DNA from: Selaginella tamariscina | Taxonomy: Eukaryota; Streptophyta; Lycopodiopsida; Selaginellales; Selaginellaceae | Length of the DNA stretch: 64,000 nt | Reading direction: 5' to 3' | NCBI GenBank assembly: GCA_003024785.1 | Contig: PUQB01000009.1 | Location: 207,001-271,000 of the forward strand | Part shown: piece after piece, positions 13,901-26,429 of the stretch | Numbering within the stretch: position 1 is the stretch's first letter | How the letters are laid out: each line of letters starts with the position of its first letter | Translations under genes and position numbers: made by a program | The notes under the pieces: model-generated | Databases searched by the model: none | Told to the model about the DNA's origin: nothing | Seen by the model: only the letters and a program-made list of their open reading frames with translations

Positions 13901-14190
13901 TCTATTTTCTATTGTTTTGCTTGTCCATGCGATGTGACAAAGATTAGTTTGATAGCAACCATGGTTGATCCAATGCACTTCCCGTTTATTTTGAAATATG
14001 GCTAAGTTAATTCTATAATCGCCCAGCCCATCTCATCTCATCTCTTCCTTTTGTCTTTAATGTCACCTCAATTCCACATTTGAATACAAAAATGATAAGT
14101 TTTCCAAGCACATATTTGAGTATAATAGATTTTATTTTAATTCTTACTCAGAATTTAATGAGACTCCATACTAATGGCTGAATCAGTTCG
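10935..14190 (-). pseudogene. ParB/methyltransferase-like gene M of copy 1
   Basis: Minus-strand, decayed counterpart of gene M at 39.42-42.53 kb. A 107-codon open stretch (11266-10943) starts MVEDSNKWIKRFSTNY and ends in an acidic serine-rich tail with a stop. Read further upstream without interruption it gives WVFYYYTRGFVLNEC followed by CVFVVEKNKTMVED, which supports the same methyltransferase motif I/II reading in copy 2. A second stretch (about 11.8 kb) has ALEDLVEKLSYASMY. The ParB-like part lies at about 13.05-13.33 kb but is broken. Introns appear at the same places as in copy 2. Both copies share the gene, so it belongs to the transposon and was not a late acquisition by one copy. 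Confidence 0.6.
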
Positions 14191-14435
14191 TTTGATCAAA
14201 TCGTTAGTCTGCACAATATTACATTATGAATACAGTTCATATAAAAACACACATATACTTATATAAACCCGAATATACAAATACACTATTAAAACTTTAT
14301 AGGGTCTATACATATTTTTTTCTGAAGTGCTCAAACTAATTAAATGGCGAAGAATTATAATATACAGACAAATATGTACTTTTATATATTAAGACATTAG
14401 TACATTCACATACATCCTTCTGTGTTTCAGAGAGA

Positions 14436-14540
14436 AGTGGGTGGATTAAGTGTCTAAAACTCACATTTGTGATAGTGTAAAAAATTGGTATTATTCGGTT
14501 TTAAAACCACCACAAATGTGAGATTTGAACAGTTTTACAT
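14436..14540. repeat. Conserved hairpin between genes M and T in copy 1
   Basis: Two inverted arms (AACTCACATTTGTGAT and CCACAAATGTGAGATTT) are separated by an AT-rich loop. The same hairpin, with a different loop, lies at 39.19-39.29 kb in copy 2. In copy 1 it sits directly beside gene T because about 5 kb is absent between them. Confidence 0.7.
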
Positions 14541-15314
14541 GCATGTTGAGGTTTCTGGAATGGAATTTGAAGAGGGTTCTCATATATTGTGAAATGTAGA
14601 TGAAATCAAGGCAAACATAAAGAATGCAGAGTCACAAACAAATATTAGTACAAGTTCACAAGATAATGACTTGCTTACTGTGATGATGAGGCGATTCTCT
14701 TTCTTCATGAGGTCAAGGTTGGGAGGGGCATCATCACAGCTATAAATCCCATATCAAAAGAGAAACTAGGGCCCTATGTCATGGGTGTAATTATGATAAA
14801 GGTTTCATTTAATGGCACATTGCATTCTAGATCCCTCGTGAGATGGTGAACATTTGAATTAAAATGGTGAGATGGTTCAACATATTCAGGGTTACATTTC
14901 AATAATAACAACCCAGAAAGACAACCCATGTTTGAAGAGGTTCCTTACATTGGTCTATAGTAAGAAAAAGGCAATTCATGGGCTGCAAATCAGCACCAGC
15001 AAGTTCCAACAAGAGGGTCAAGATGGATTTCACATCTTCAACAAGTGTTGTTAGCATTTTTCACGATTGATTATTGCAAGAAGTGTTGTTAAATGGCAAA
15101 CTAGAATGAAATTACCCAATGTAGACATGCCTTTCGTATGCTCACCCAAAAGCAAAGGCATGAGTTTGTATATGTTGCACTAACTAGGTGTATTGATGGA
15201 ATGGCCTTAGACACAAGTTATCAAAGTACATCTATGGTATTTAATAAGATGGCCATCTGCTTCAAAGCTTGGTACACTATATATGGGATCCCATAGACCA
15301 CGTTCTACCACTGA

Positions 15315-15860
15315 TGTCAAGCCACGATCCAGGAACAAGGGAGTGAGTAGGATTCCAAGAACAGGAAGGCTTAACTCAGGAGCAGAACCAAGAACAGGAC
15401 GGGATCCAGGAGCAAGACAGGATCGGGATAGGATCCGAGAGCAAGACAGGAACTTGAATAGGATAGGAACTAGGAACCAGGAGTAGGATGAGAATCAGGA
15501 ATAAGACAAGAAGAGAACATGAAGCAAGGAGCAAGACAAGAACAAGACAAAACAAGATTGATCGTAGAAAGACTGGTGTTAATAATGACTGATTGTACAA
15601 CAATTAGGTCGGAGCTTTTATGCTCACAACTCCAAGCTAATCTGGTCATGAGTCTAATCTAGTCATGAGTTAAGAATAGTGACCCTTATCCTCTAGGCAT
15701 ATCCTATAGCATATCCTATAGGCATATCCTGTAGGAATATCTTGTAGGTATATCCTGTAGGAATATCCTGCAGGCATATCCTGTAGGTATATCCTGTAAC
15801 CCGTATCCTGTAACCTGTATGTTGTATCTGGAATCCTGCATTCTATATCGAGTTGTGACA
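15315..15860 (-). repeat. 3' LTR of element B
   Basis: 546 bp, starting TGTCAAGCCACGATCC and ending GTTGTGACA on the plus strand. It holds a run of 17-18-bp units of the type TATCCTGTAGGAATATCC (about 15.69-15.83 kb). Confidence 0.85.
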
Positions 15861-16449
15861 GCACCTCCTCCTTAAGGACGAGTTCCATGAGTCTTGGGAT
15901 CTAGTTTAGCAAGATAATGCCGATGGAAAACAGCAACTTTGGAAGAAGCATGGACTAAGTTGGATGCAGGTTCCCAAGTGCGATCGGTAGGCGAATAACC
16001 TTTTCAATCCACCAAGTATTGAAGTTGGCGGCGATGAAGACGAGAATCAAGGATGGCTGCAACTTCGTACTCAGGTTCACCGGTAATGACCACATGAGGG
16101 GGAGGAGAAGAAGCATGACCAGGAAGAGAAGAAGGATGATACGGCTCCAACAAGGAGGTATGAAACACAGGATGAAGTTTCACCATAGATGGTAACTCGA
16201 GTCGGAAAGCTATAGGATTGACCTCCGCCACAATCCTGTAAGGGCTCAATCGTTAAAAATCCAACTTAGAAGAATGCATGTTGGTGCGAATATGTCAACG
16301 AAGAAGCCAAACGAGGTCACCAACCTTGTATGCAGGTGCTGGTTGATGGTGAGTATCAGCATGATGCTTGTACCGTTCCTATGCCTGCTGAAGATGAACT
16401 CAGAGATCATCCTATACCTGACGAAGATGCTGGAGACGATCCTGTACTA

Positions 16450-17565
16450 CAGGAGCGGAAGAAGGAGAAGCAGGAGGAGCAAACTGTAGTGTTGATGAAC
16501 TGACAAGAGGTGAATCAAAAGTGGAAAGAGCTTGCAGATGTGCTGAGGAACTGACATGAGGTGAATCAGGAGTGGAGAGAACTTGCGGATGTGCTGAGGA
16601 ACTGATATGAGGTGAATCCTGTCGAGGAGGAATCTTCAACACTAATACAGGATTGGAAGAACCCTTTACAGAAAACCACGAACTAAGGAGAGTCAGAGAA
16701 TGTGCTGACAAACTAACAGGAGGTGGATCCTGTCGAGGAGGAGTCTTCAACACTGATATAGGATTGGAAGAACCCTGTACAAGAAATTGCGAACTGAGGA
16801 GAGCCTAAGAATGTGCTGAGGAACTGACATGAGGTGGATCCTGGTGAGGAGGAACCTTCGGAAATCGCGAACTGAGGAGAGTCTGAGAATGTGTTGACAA
16901 ACTGACAGGAGGTGGATCCTGTCGAGGAGGAGTCTTAAACACTGATACAGGATTGGAAGAACCCTGTACAGGTATCCGCGAACTTACAGGAGTGGAGAGA
17001 GCCTGTGGATGTGCTGAGGAACTGACATGAGGTGAATCAGGAGTGGAGAGAACTTGCAGATGTGCTGAGGAAATGACATGAGGTGAATCCTGTTGAGGAG
17101 GAATCTTCAACACTAATACAGGATTGGAAGAACCCTGTACAGGAAACCGCGAATTAAGGAGAGCCTGAGAATGTACTGATGAACTGACAGGAGGTGGATC
17201 TTGTTGAGGAGAAACCTTCGACACTAATATAGGATTGGAAGAACCCTGTATAGGAAACCGCGAACTGAGGAGAGCCGAAGAATGTGCTGACAAACTGACA
17301 GGAGGTGGATCCTATCAAGGAGGAGTCTTCAACACTGATACAAGATTGGAAGAACCCTGTACAGGAAACTGCGAACTGAGGAGAGCCTGAGAATGTGCTG
17401 AGGAATTGACAGGAGGTGGATCCTGTCAAGGAGGAGTCTTCGACACTGATACAGGATTGGAAGAACCCTGTATAAGAATCCGCGAACTTATAGGAGTGGA
17501 GAGAGCCTGTAGATGTGCTGAGGAACTGACATGAGGTGTTTCCTTTGAGGAGGAATCTTCAACTC
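16450..17565 (-). repeat. Coding tandem repeat inside element B
   Basis: Some ten degenerate units of roughly 60-120 bp, recognisable by GAGGAACTGACATGAGGTG, GGATCCTGTCGAGGAGGA and ACAGGATTGGAAGAACCCTG. They stay largely open on the minus strand and encode proline/serine-rich peptide (SSAHPQALSTPDSPHVSS). The array lies between the protease and the integrase tail. Confidence 0.85.
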
Positions 17566-19600
17566 TGATACAGGAACATGCATGGTCAATCCTGAAGCTT
17601 GTACTGCCTCAAACACTAAGGACGTATCCTGCACGCAGGAAGGTACAAGATTGATCCTGGTTGTCGGAGAGGAAAACGTGAGCGTCCTAGACCTCCAATC
17701 AATCTGAGGATTTGCAACCACGAACCATGGCATGCCCAAAACGATAGGAGTCGACCGAGTCTTTATCAAGTTGAAGGAAATCGAACAGTTAAATCTGCCA
17801 TGACTGCAGAGAGAGGTATGGTAGCATGAGTAACTACGCCTGAAGCAATTAGACGACCATCGGCCACCTCTACATGAACTGCACGCTTCAACTTCACCAC
17901 CGGAATGCCATGCTGAGTTGTAAAAGTGTCATTCATAAAGCATGCATTTGCACCAGTGTCTAATAGGGCAAACTCCTTGAGCTATCGATTATTAAGATGA
18001 ATGTGTACAGGAAACTTAAGTGATGAAATGGTATGAGCAGCACCAATGGAGCCTGCACCTACGTCCAACTTTGCGGCTCCTAGACGAAGTGGACATTAGA
18101 GTTTTTCGACTGAACTTCAACTTCAACTTCACGCGTCTTGAACTTCTTGGCTTTAATAGGACATTCTACCACCTTGTGTCCTGCTTCACCACAATACAAG
18201 TATAGGTTCTCACTGCGGCGACGTTGCTTCTCAGCAGCGGAAAGAGAGCCACGCTTGGATTTCTCAACCTCCATAGGACTACTCCAGAAGGTGGTGTAGG
18301 AACATGTACCATAGCTGCAGGATTGGTTTGCAGGAACTACTGACGGGATATTTCCTAACGACGCTAGAACAAACGGTTGTCGCAACAAACAGCTTGTTGC
18401 ATGATCTCTACTAATGTTTGGGCATCCGGTAATGTAAGGAGAAGGTCCTTCACGTCATCCCTCAACCCAAAACGGAAGTGTTCGATCAATGCAGTCTCGT
18501 CCCATGGAATGTTCGTGCAAAGTTGCTGAAATTCGAATGCATAGACGGAAGCTGGTCGGGATCCTTGAGTGAGCTTTTGTAACTTCGTGCATGCAGAACG
18601 GTACTTGTCAGGATCCCCAAAGCAGGCTTCAAAGGTAGCCACAAAACCTTCAAAGTCTTTCATCAATGGGTCGTCACGCTCCAGCAAGGGGGCAACCCAA
18701 GCCCGTGGAGATCCACTTAGTAAGGATGCCAAAAGGCCAACCTTTTGTGCATCAATCGAGTAGTGCCGTGGTTGCATGTGGATCAAGAGCCGGATCTGAT
18801 TCAAAAAACCTTGGAAATCGACACAATTACCACTGAACTTTTCTAGCATACTGATCTTCGGCTCCGAAGAAAAGTTTGATGAAGAGGGAACCACCGATGC
18901 CTGAGAGAGAGCCTGTGCAGCAGCCTTGGAGGATGCGTCAGCAGTTGCATGTGCTGCATTGGTGGAACCTTGTAGATTGGTGACCACTTGGCGCAAAGTG
19001 GCCAGCTCATGAAGCAACATTTGGTGCTCGCGTTGAAATTGCTCAAAATTGGCCATGATCTATGAAAGAAAAAAAAAGGAAAATGAAGAAAAAGAATCAA
19101 AGGAAAAAAAGTAGCTGGAAATCGGAAAGCTATGAAATCAGTTACTATCAAACTGTCAAGCCACGATCCAGGAACAAGGGAGTGAGCAGGATTCCAAGAA
19201 CAGGAAGGCTTGACTCAGGAGCAGGACAAGAACTAGGAATAAGACAGGAACAGGATGGGATCCAGGAGTAAAACAGCATCGGGATAGGATCCGGGAGTAA
19301 GACAGAAACTGGAATAGGATAGGAACTAGGAACCAGGAGCAAGATGAGAATCAGGAACAAAACAAGAAGAGAATAGGAAGCAAGGAGCAAGACAAGAACA
19401 AGATAAGACAAGATTGATCGTAAAAAGACTGGTGTTAATAGTGACTGATTGTACAACAATTAGGTCGGAGCTTTTATGCTCACAACTCCAAGCTAATCTG
19501 GTCATGAGTCTAATCTAGTCATGAGTCTAATCTAGTCATGAGCTAAGAATAATGACCCTTATCCTCTAGGCATATCCTGTAGCATATCCTATAGGCATAT

Positions 19601-20274
19601 TGTTAAAGGTAAAATATTAGAACATCCTACTGTGGAGAGAATAAGGGTAGAAAGGTCCGTAGTAAGCATGGAAGGAAAGGCTGTGAAGGAGGAAAATCCT
19701 TACTGAGAGGAAAAGGTGCGTAAGGAAAAGGAAAGAAAGGCTATGAAGGAGGAAAATTCTTACCGAGAGGAAAAGGTGAGTAAGGAAAAGGAAGGAAAGG
19801 CTGTGAAGGAGGAAAATCCTTATCGAGAGGAAAAGGTGAGTAAGGAAAAGAAAAGGATGACGTGGTGAGAGGAAGGGTAGTTAAGGAGTAGTTAGGGCAA
19901 GGGAGAAAGGGTCTCTAGAAGGGTCTCCATAAGAAGTTCTAACAGGACAGAGGGTCTCCATTTGAAGTTCCAGCAGGAGATAGAGGTTTCTACACTTTGT
20001 CTCTTGTATTCATGTAGTAATGAAAGGTGCATATTATAAGATCTTGTGTGTATATATGTATACTCTCAATGAATGGATCTAACAAGGCAATAGCCAAAAT
20101 CCGTTCTTGCTCTTGACTTCGGAGACCAGTCATTGTGGCTTTGAGAGAAGGAGTTTTAATATATGTAAATGTGGAGAGTTGAAGGAAAGAGAGTGTGTAG
20201 CTTTTCTTAAAGGTTAGGAGAAAGGAACCCGGTTAAACAGGAAAAGGTGGGGCTTCTGATTTTCCTGTTTAATA
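19601..20274 (+). repeat. 5' LTR of element C
   Basis: 674 bp. Three tandem units of about 62 bp at 19.67-19.86 kb (GGCTGTGAAGGAGGAAAATC core) are repeated in the right LTR at 23.51-23.70 kb. Confidence 0.87.
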
Positions 20275-23200
20275 TTTGGCGACCACGGAGGGATTTCGCC
20301 ATTGCAGTGTTAGCATTCATTGAGAAAAGAGACTAAAAAGATAAAATTCTCATTCTGAAAAAGGCTCAGAAGGTGTAGAGCCGGATGTGTAAAAGAGAAG
20401 GAATGAATGGAACCTTGGAGGAACCATCGTCCTGATCCAGCCTTAGCTGATCAAAGGAACCAAAGGCAGGCCAATAGAGTGGTTGCCCAACAGCAACCTG
20501 AAACTGACGAAAATAGACGTCAAAATATCCTTGACAAGATAGTAGAGGATATTGCAGAAACAATACAGAAATCTGAGGCTGATCCAGAGAATTGGAGGCA
20601 ATATCAAACAGCTAGTTTAGAGAGACTGTGAGAGGAACGGACCGAGATTGCAAGGAGAAGGATCTCCTGAGAACTCCCGAAGAGGAAGGGAGGAAGGTGT
20701 AAGAGGAAATACACCAGAGCAAAAGATTATTACAAATATGGCACTTTTCCCGGGAATGTTTGGGGGTACGGTGATGTATCCCACATTCTCAGCAGGAAAG
20801 AAAGAAAATCCGAAAAGGCACTTACAACAGTTTGAAGAGGTAGTAAAACTGTATAAGGTGACAGATGCAGAAAGGCTGCTTATATTTCCACATACATTGA
20901 AAGGAAATGCCTCTAACTGGTATTATGATTTAAAAAGGAAGTCAGAGAGGATTATCAGAAGGTTACTGATGCTTTTAAGGAATATTTCAGAAAGGAGGAA
21001 TTGCCAGAGGAACATTAGAGAAGTTAAGGACTATCCTTCAAGGCAAAACAGAAAGATAAATGAATATACACACCGTTTTAAGAAACACGAGAAAAAGTGT
21101 AAGGCATATGTAAAGATGGATGCCTTATTGCAATAGTATAAGCAAGGGTTGCTAAAACCATATAGAGATCTAGCACTCACTATCAATGAAAAAGATAGAG
21201 AGGATCTCATTGATCAATTAAAAATATATGAGAAGAAGAGAAGGCAAATAGAAAAGATTGCAAAAGGAAAGCTGAAAGTATATAGAAGAAAGGAAGAATC
21301 CTCTGATGAAGAGGAAGAGGAAGCTGATGTAGTAAAGGTTCGTAAATATTCAATAGATGAGAAAGCATTGGTTCAAATGATGAAAACCTTAAAGGGAATG
21401 ACAGTTAAGGAGGAGATAAAGGCAAAGGTATGGTGCACTAAATGTAACAATCCGGGCCATACGGTGGAGGAATGTAGGCTGCAACTGCCTACATGCCAAA
21501 TTTGCAGAAAGGAAGGACATGTAGCTTGAAACCGCAGACATTTCCTGAACCAGAATGTGGCTGGTATAGAGAGAGAAAGGAGAATGGATGAACGTACACC
21601 TCCTAGAAGGTTCCCACCTAACAGGAATCGCGGGAATGATAACGCTATTCCTTATGAGAACAGGAATAATATATATGGCAGAAGGAATGAAGTTTCTTAT
21701 CAGAATAGGAACAGTGGATATTATGAAAGAAGGAATGATGTTCCTTACGAAAACAGAGAGGATAGGTATTATGGAGAAAAAAATGGTCCATACAATGGAC
21801 AACAAAAGAATAGATCCTATACAGAAAGAAATGATAAACAATATAGAGGAGAAGTAAGACCTTATCAAGGTCAAAGAGGTAGAAATGATCAATATAATCA
21901 GGTCAATAATAGACAAGGACCACAGGGTAGGAATTTTCCTTCCCATGTTTGTTATACATGTGGTGAAACATGACATATCTCTAGGGAAGTCCTAGGCGGA
22001 ATGTACAACCTCCTACTTCCACCAGAATGACTAATGTGCAGCCTACAACACGGCTTATTCAAATAGAGGAGGAAAAGGATGAGTATCCACCCGTTGCAAG
22101 GGCAGTTATAGCTCTTCAAAGAAGAGAAGGAATCCTCTTATGATGGAGAAGGAGGTAGATATTCCTAACAAGAAGGAGAGCTTGTTACAGGAAAAGGTAA
22201 ACGAGCAGGAAAGGATCCTGACCAGAAAGGTCAGACTGATAACGAATCAGAAGGTACAGACAAAGGTGATATAGATAAAGGTGAACAAAGTTTTTCATTA
22301 TTACCATTACATGATAAAATGGATTCCATGTATCACCAAGCTATAAATCAGGAATAAAGGTTACGCTTGGACAGTTGATAAAGGTAGCTCCTTACATAAG
22401 AAACCAATATTAAATGCATTAAGTTCAGTCAGCAACAAACATCACCTTCACGTGAAGGATACACAGTTTGTAAAATGGATAAGGAAGTACTGTATGAAGG
22501 TGATTATGATGGACAAGTTCCTTGCATCACAGTATATGTGGGAAGAAATAAGTTAAAACGAGTGTTAATAGATGGAGGTTCAGGTGTGAATTTTATTGAA
22601 GAAGGTGAATGTAAAAGGATGGGTTTAGGACCAATCCAACCTGCTCCATTTAACCTTAAAATGGCTGATCAACAGAGTGTAAGGTCACTAGACATAATGA
22701 GAGGAGTCACTATCACAGTAAAAGGATTCAAATATAGGATATCCTTGCTTCCTACAAAAAGAAGAAAAGGATACTGTTTATACTATGTTCTTAGCCAGAC
22801 TATGGATTAAGTCTGATAAGGTTATTCAGAATGGAAAACAGAAAGATGATGGTAAAGAAGGAGAAGGAAAACTAATGATCTTAAACATACTAAAAGGTAT
22901 GTTAAAAAGGAAATCCGACCTAGAAGGATATGATTGGTTTAATGGGCTAGATAATCAGGAAGAAGTAGAAATCCTGAAACATATCCTATTTAAAGGTCTT
23001 AACAATATTGACCTTCACGTAGTGCTGAAAGGAAAGAAAACTGTTCAGCAGAAGGAAAAACAAGACCTGATTACAGAAAAGTTTTATAAGGCAATCCTGT
23101 ATAAGATTGATTTGCAGGAACAACCTTCAGAGTATACATATGTGTATACCACAATCCTTTAAAGCAAGTGAATATAAACACAGAAAAGAAGCCAAAGGAA

Positions 23201-23436
23201 CATGAAGGAAAAACTATTCAGGAACAGGAAAAGAAAGCAAATCCTGATCCTAAGGAACAAGATGCAGAAAGCAAGTGCTGCAACTTAAGGTATCAACTTC
23301 CAACCAAAACTTAGGAAAGTGAAGAACAACTTTTGGAAGTATAAAGGAGAGAATCCACAGTACCATGAAGATCAACATCCAAAGGAAGGAATAGGATAGT
23401 TGCCGTGAGGACACAAAACGAATAAGGAGGGGGCAG

Positions 23437-24116
23437 TGTTAAAGGTAAAATATTAGGAGCATAGACATCCTACTGTGGAGAGAATAAGGGTAGAAGGTCC
23501 GTAGTAAGCATGGAAGGAAAGGCTGTGAAGGAGGAAAATCCTTACCGAGAGGAAAAGGTGCGTAAGGAAAAGGAAAGAAAGGCTATGAAGGAGGAAAATC
23601 CTTACGAGAGGAAAAGGTGAGTAAGGAAAAGGAAGGAAAGGCTGTGAAGGAGGAAAATCCTTACGAGAGGAAAAGGTGAGTAAGGAAAAGGAAAAGGATG
23701 ACGTGGCGAGAGGAAGGGTAGTTAAGGAGTAGTTAGGGCAAGGGAGAAAGGGTCTCCAGAAGGGTCTCCACAAGAAGTTCTAACAGGACAGAGGGTCTCC
23801 ATTTGAAGTTCCAGCAGGAGATAGAGGTTCTCTACACTTTGTCTCTTGTATTCATGTAGTAATGAAAGGTGCATATTATAAGATCTTGTGTGTATATATG
23901 TATACTCTCAATGAATGGATCTAACAAGGCAATAGCCAAAATCCGTTCTTGCCCTTGACTTTGGAGACCAGTCATTGTGGCTTTGAGAGAAGGAGTTTTA
24001 ATATATGTAAATGTGGAGAGTTGAAGGAAAGAGAGTGTGTAGCCTTTCTTAAAGGTTAGGAGAAAGGAACCCGGTTAAACATGAAAAGGTGGGGCTTCCG
24101 GTTTTCCTGTTTAACA
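23437..24116 (+). repeat. 3' LTR of element C
   Basis: 680 bp, highly similar to 19601-20274, so the insertion is comparatively recent. Flanked by CATAT on the right. Confidence 0.87.
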
Positions 24117-26429
24117 CATATCTTGTAGGAATATCCTGTAGGTATATCCTATAGGAATATCCTGTAGGCATATCCTATAGGAATATCCTGTAGGCATATC
24201 CTGTAGGTATATCCTATAACCGTATCCTATAACCTGTATCCTGTATCCGGAATCCTGCATCCTGTATCGGGTTGTGACAACCGAAGGGATGAGTGGCTAG
24301 ATGGAGTGTGCAACTCAGTACATGGGAACACTCGTCTGGTCAAAACCCATTCTCACATTATGATAACCATAGAGATACTCAAGGCTGTTGTGGAAGCAAA
24401 TGTAGACATGATGCCTCACAAATGCCGTACAAAAAATGTAGGGGATAGGGAAAATCTCAAGGTTTTGCCTTCAATTTACACTCAATTGAAGCTGTGTGAA
24501 CATGTGAATAAGTGCCTCAGTTTGATGGGGCTTCAAATAATCTGCATTGAAATACTCATTTTAAGGATGTGAAGATTGCAAAACACTCTAGCTTTTTCAA
24601 GTGTGACACTTGTACATAATTGAAGGTTGCAAAGGCTTGTGCAAAAACCTTAATGGAGATCACTACCATTCAAAAGAAGATGGAGGCCCATATGATTACA
24701 CAACAAACTTGCCAGTCTTAATACTATGCACACCGCATGCTTTCTATGTCACACCCATCAAAATACATGTGCTTGATCCACAACAAGATGGATCATTCAA
24801 AGACTAGCATTCTAAAGCTCATTGCAACACTAAAGTGCCTTGGAAATGTCATGAAACTTCCGATTCATTGACAGGTGTGTTAACACATGGACACGGTTGT
24901 GAATCGTATAAACATTTTTCACTTCCACATTGGTCTAGTGACTCCAATTTCACTATTGGGTCATTGGCTATGTGTTTCAGAAACCTTGAAGCCCACTCGT
25001 GATCTCAAAATGAAGAAACAACACCTTCAACCTTTACATAATGCTCTCATGAACACATTTGCACTTGAGGTTACTTGGGAATATAAGAGGCATTGTCAAT
25101 AGCCTGCACAAAAAACAAATGGCTTTATTAAGAGTTCTAGTTTAGTGGAGGGATCTAGCTCACATAGTGTATATATGTCCTCAACATTAAATAAGCTTCC
25201 TCATCATTTGCTTTTACAGATGAATAATTGTGCAAGCGAGAAGAAAAATAGGTAAATCATTTTAATTAAGGGTTTATCAAGCTCATACTTATTTTTATTT
25301 TCTAAATATGTACTAGCATACTTGTTAATGCTTGTTGCCAAAGGTGTGTTTGAGACAATTAGGCTCAATTTTCTTATGGTTGGTCACACTTATAAAGATA
25401 TTAATACATTCTTCAACAAGGTCTTCAATTCTTTAAAAAGGACAAGTGCACTTACCTTATCACATATGATGGATCTTTTTGAAAATTGCATCTCCAAAAA
25501 AGTTGTGGTTTGCTTGTGACTAAGGTGTCAAACTTTAAAATGTTTCTTAAGGAGTATATCAAAGAGGGGAATGATTCTTTAACTGGTCACCTTGTGCCAA
25601 TATAATTCTTTTTCTCTATAAGAAATGGTATACCTATTATGCAATACAAGTTACGGCCATCAGAGCAGGAGTGGTAACAGAAAGTGGGCTTAATGCTCTT
25701 CAAAAGTGGAGAAGATGGATCCCAAAAGGACAACTAGACCCTATTTCATTGAGTGCCCAACTCAAGGAACAAAAGCTTATTATTGATGGCATCAAAAAAA
25801 TATGACATGGGTTCAAAAATTGATGCCAAAGAATTATGATAAGGCAACTGGTTATTCAGAACTATATAAGAATGTGGTCGACTATTGGGAGATTATTGTT
25901 CGAGAGTTAAAAGGTCTTGTTGTCACAAGTACAGAATTACAACACCCTTTTGGCCTAAAACAAAGTGGCAAGAGGAGATTAAAATGACATTAATGACCGC
26001 AAACGACATAAAAGCCAGTAGTGATGTGAAAGTGCAAACCCCACACTTTGTTGAACAAAGGAAACAAACCTAAACCATATTTTGATTGTTGTAAGGATCT
26101 TCAAAAAATGATGATCGTCCTCATTATTTTAAATGTGTCATATAACCAACCTATTTGGATGGATTAAATTATTAACACACCTAAAGTTATCACAAAAATT
26201 AATATGGTAAAGGTTAGATGGTTTAAACCACAAAAGAGGCAACATGAGAAGGAGAGCAAAAGATATAATAGATGCCTAGAGAAAACATGGTTTCCCAATT
26301 AAAAAGACCCAGCATGTTTTATAAATATTGAATCTATTTGATATGGTGGATGTCAAGAAGTATTAATAAAGTCACAATTAATAAAAATTGCAAAAAAATG
26401 TATGTTTTTTAAAGCTTAAAGCAATTACA

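Larger units (their letters stand above)
19601..24116 (+). mobile_element. Non-autonomous LTR element C (gag-protease only)
   Basis: LTRs of about 675-680 bp lie at 19601-20274 and 23437-24116, both TGTTAAAGG...TTTAAYA, with CATAT as target-site repeat on both sides. After the left LTR comes TTTGGCGACCACGGAGGG as the probable primer-binding region; AATAAGGAGGGGGCAG precedes the right LTR. Internal parts: gag (20.41-21.12 kb), a charged linker, CCHC knuckles near 21.44-21.53 and 21.95 kb, an asparagine/arginine/tyrosine-rich stretch (21.56-21.95 kb), and a retroviral-type protease with LIDGGSGVNFI near 22.57 kb. No RT, RNase H or integrase was found in the remaining 0.6 kb. The build matches what is called TR-GAG in plants. 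A few breaks; it is younger than element B because it lies in its LTR. Confidence 0.85.
15315..24279 (-). mobile_element. Ty3-like LTR element B (fossil, carries element C in its LTR)
   Basis: LTRs of about 550 bp lie at 15315-15860 and, broken up by element C, at 19154-24279. The element reads on the minus strand: gag (19056-18364, start MANFEQFQREHQMLLHE), a CCHC knuckle (CGEAGHKVVEC, about 18.2 kb), a protease-like segment (17.5-18.0 kb), a proline/serine-rich repeated region (16.45-17.56 kb) and an integrase-tail/chromodomain-like segment (16.25-15.98 kb, MKLHPVFHTSLLEPY-like). No reverse transcriptase or integrase core is recognised, so it appears non-autonomous. A purine tract precedes the LTR at 15860. 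ACTGA and ACCGA flank the element, and copy 2 provides the corresponding unoccupied site near 33.43 kb. A few breaks; moderately old. Confidence 0.82.
19154..24279 (-). repeat. 5' LTR of element B, interrupted by element C
   Basis: The LTR begins with TGTCAAGCCACGATCC at 19154, runs to 19600, and resumes at 24117 to end GTTGTGACA at 24279. The intervening 19601-24116 is element C plus its duplicated CATAT. The 17-18-bp TATCCTGTAGG minisatellite is cut by the insertion. Confidence 0.82.

Noticed and set aside
21389-21976. 195-codon open frame on the minus strand
   Set aside because: It is the shadow of element C's gag and knuckle region on the plus strand; isoleucine/serine-rich with no domain.
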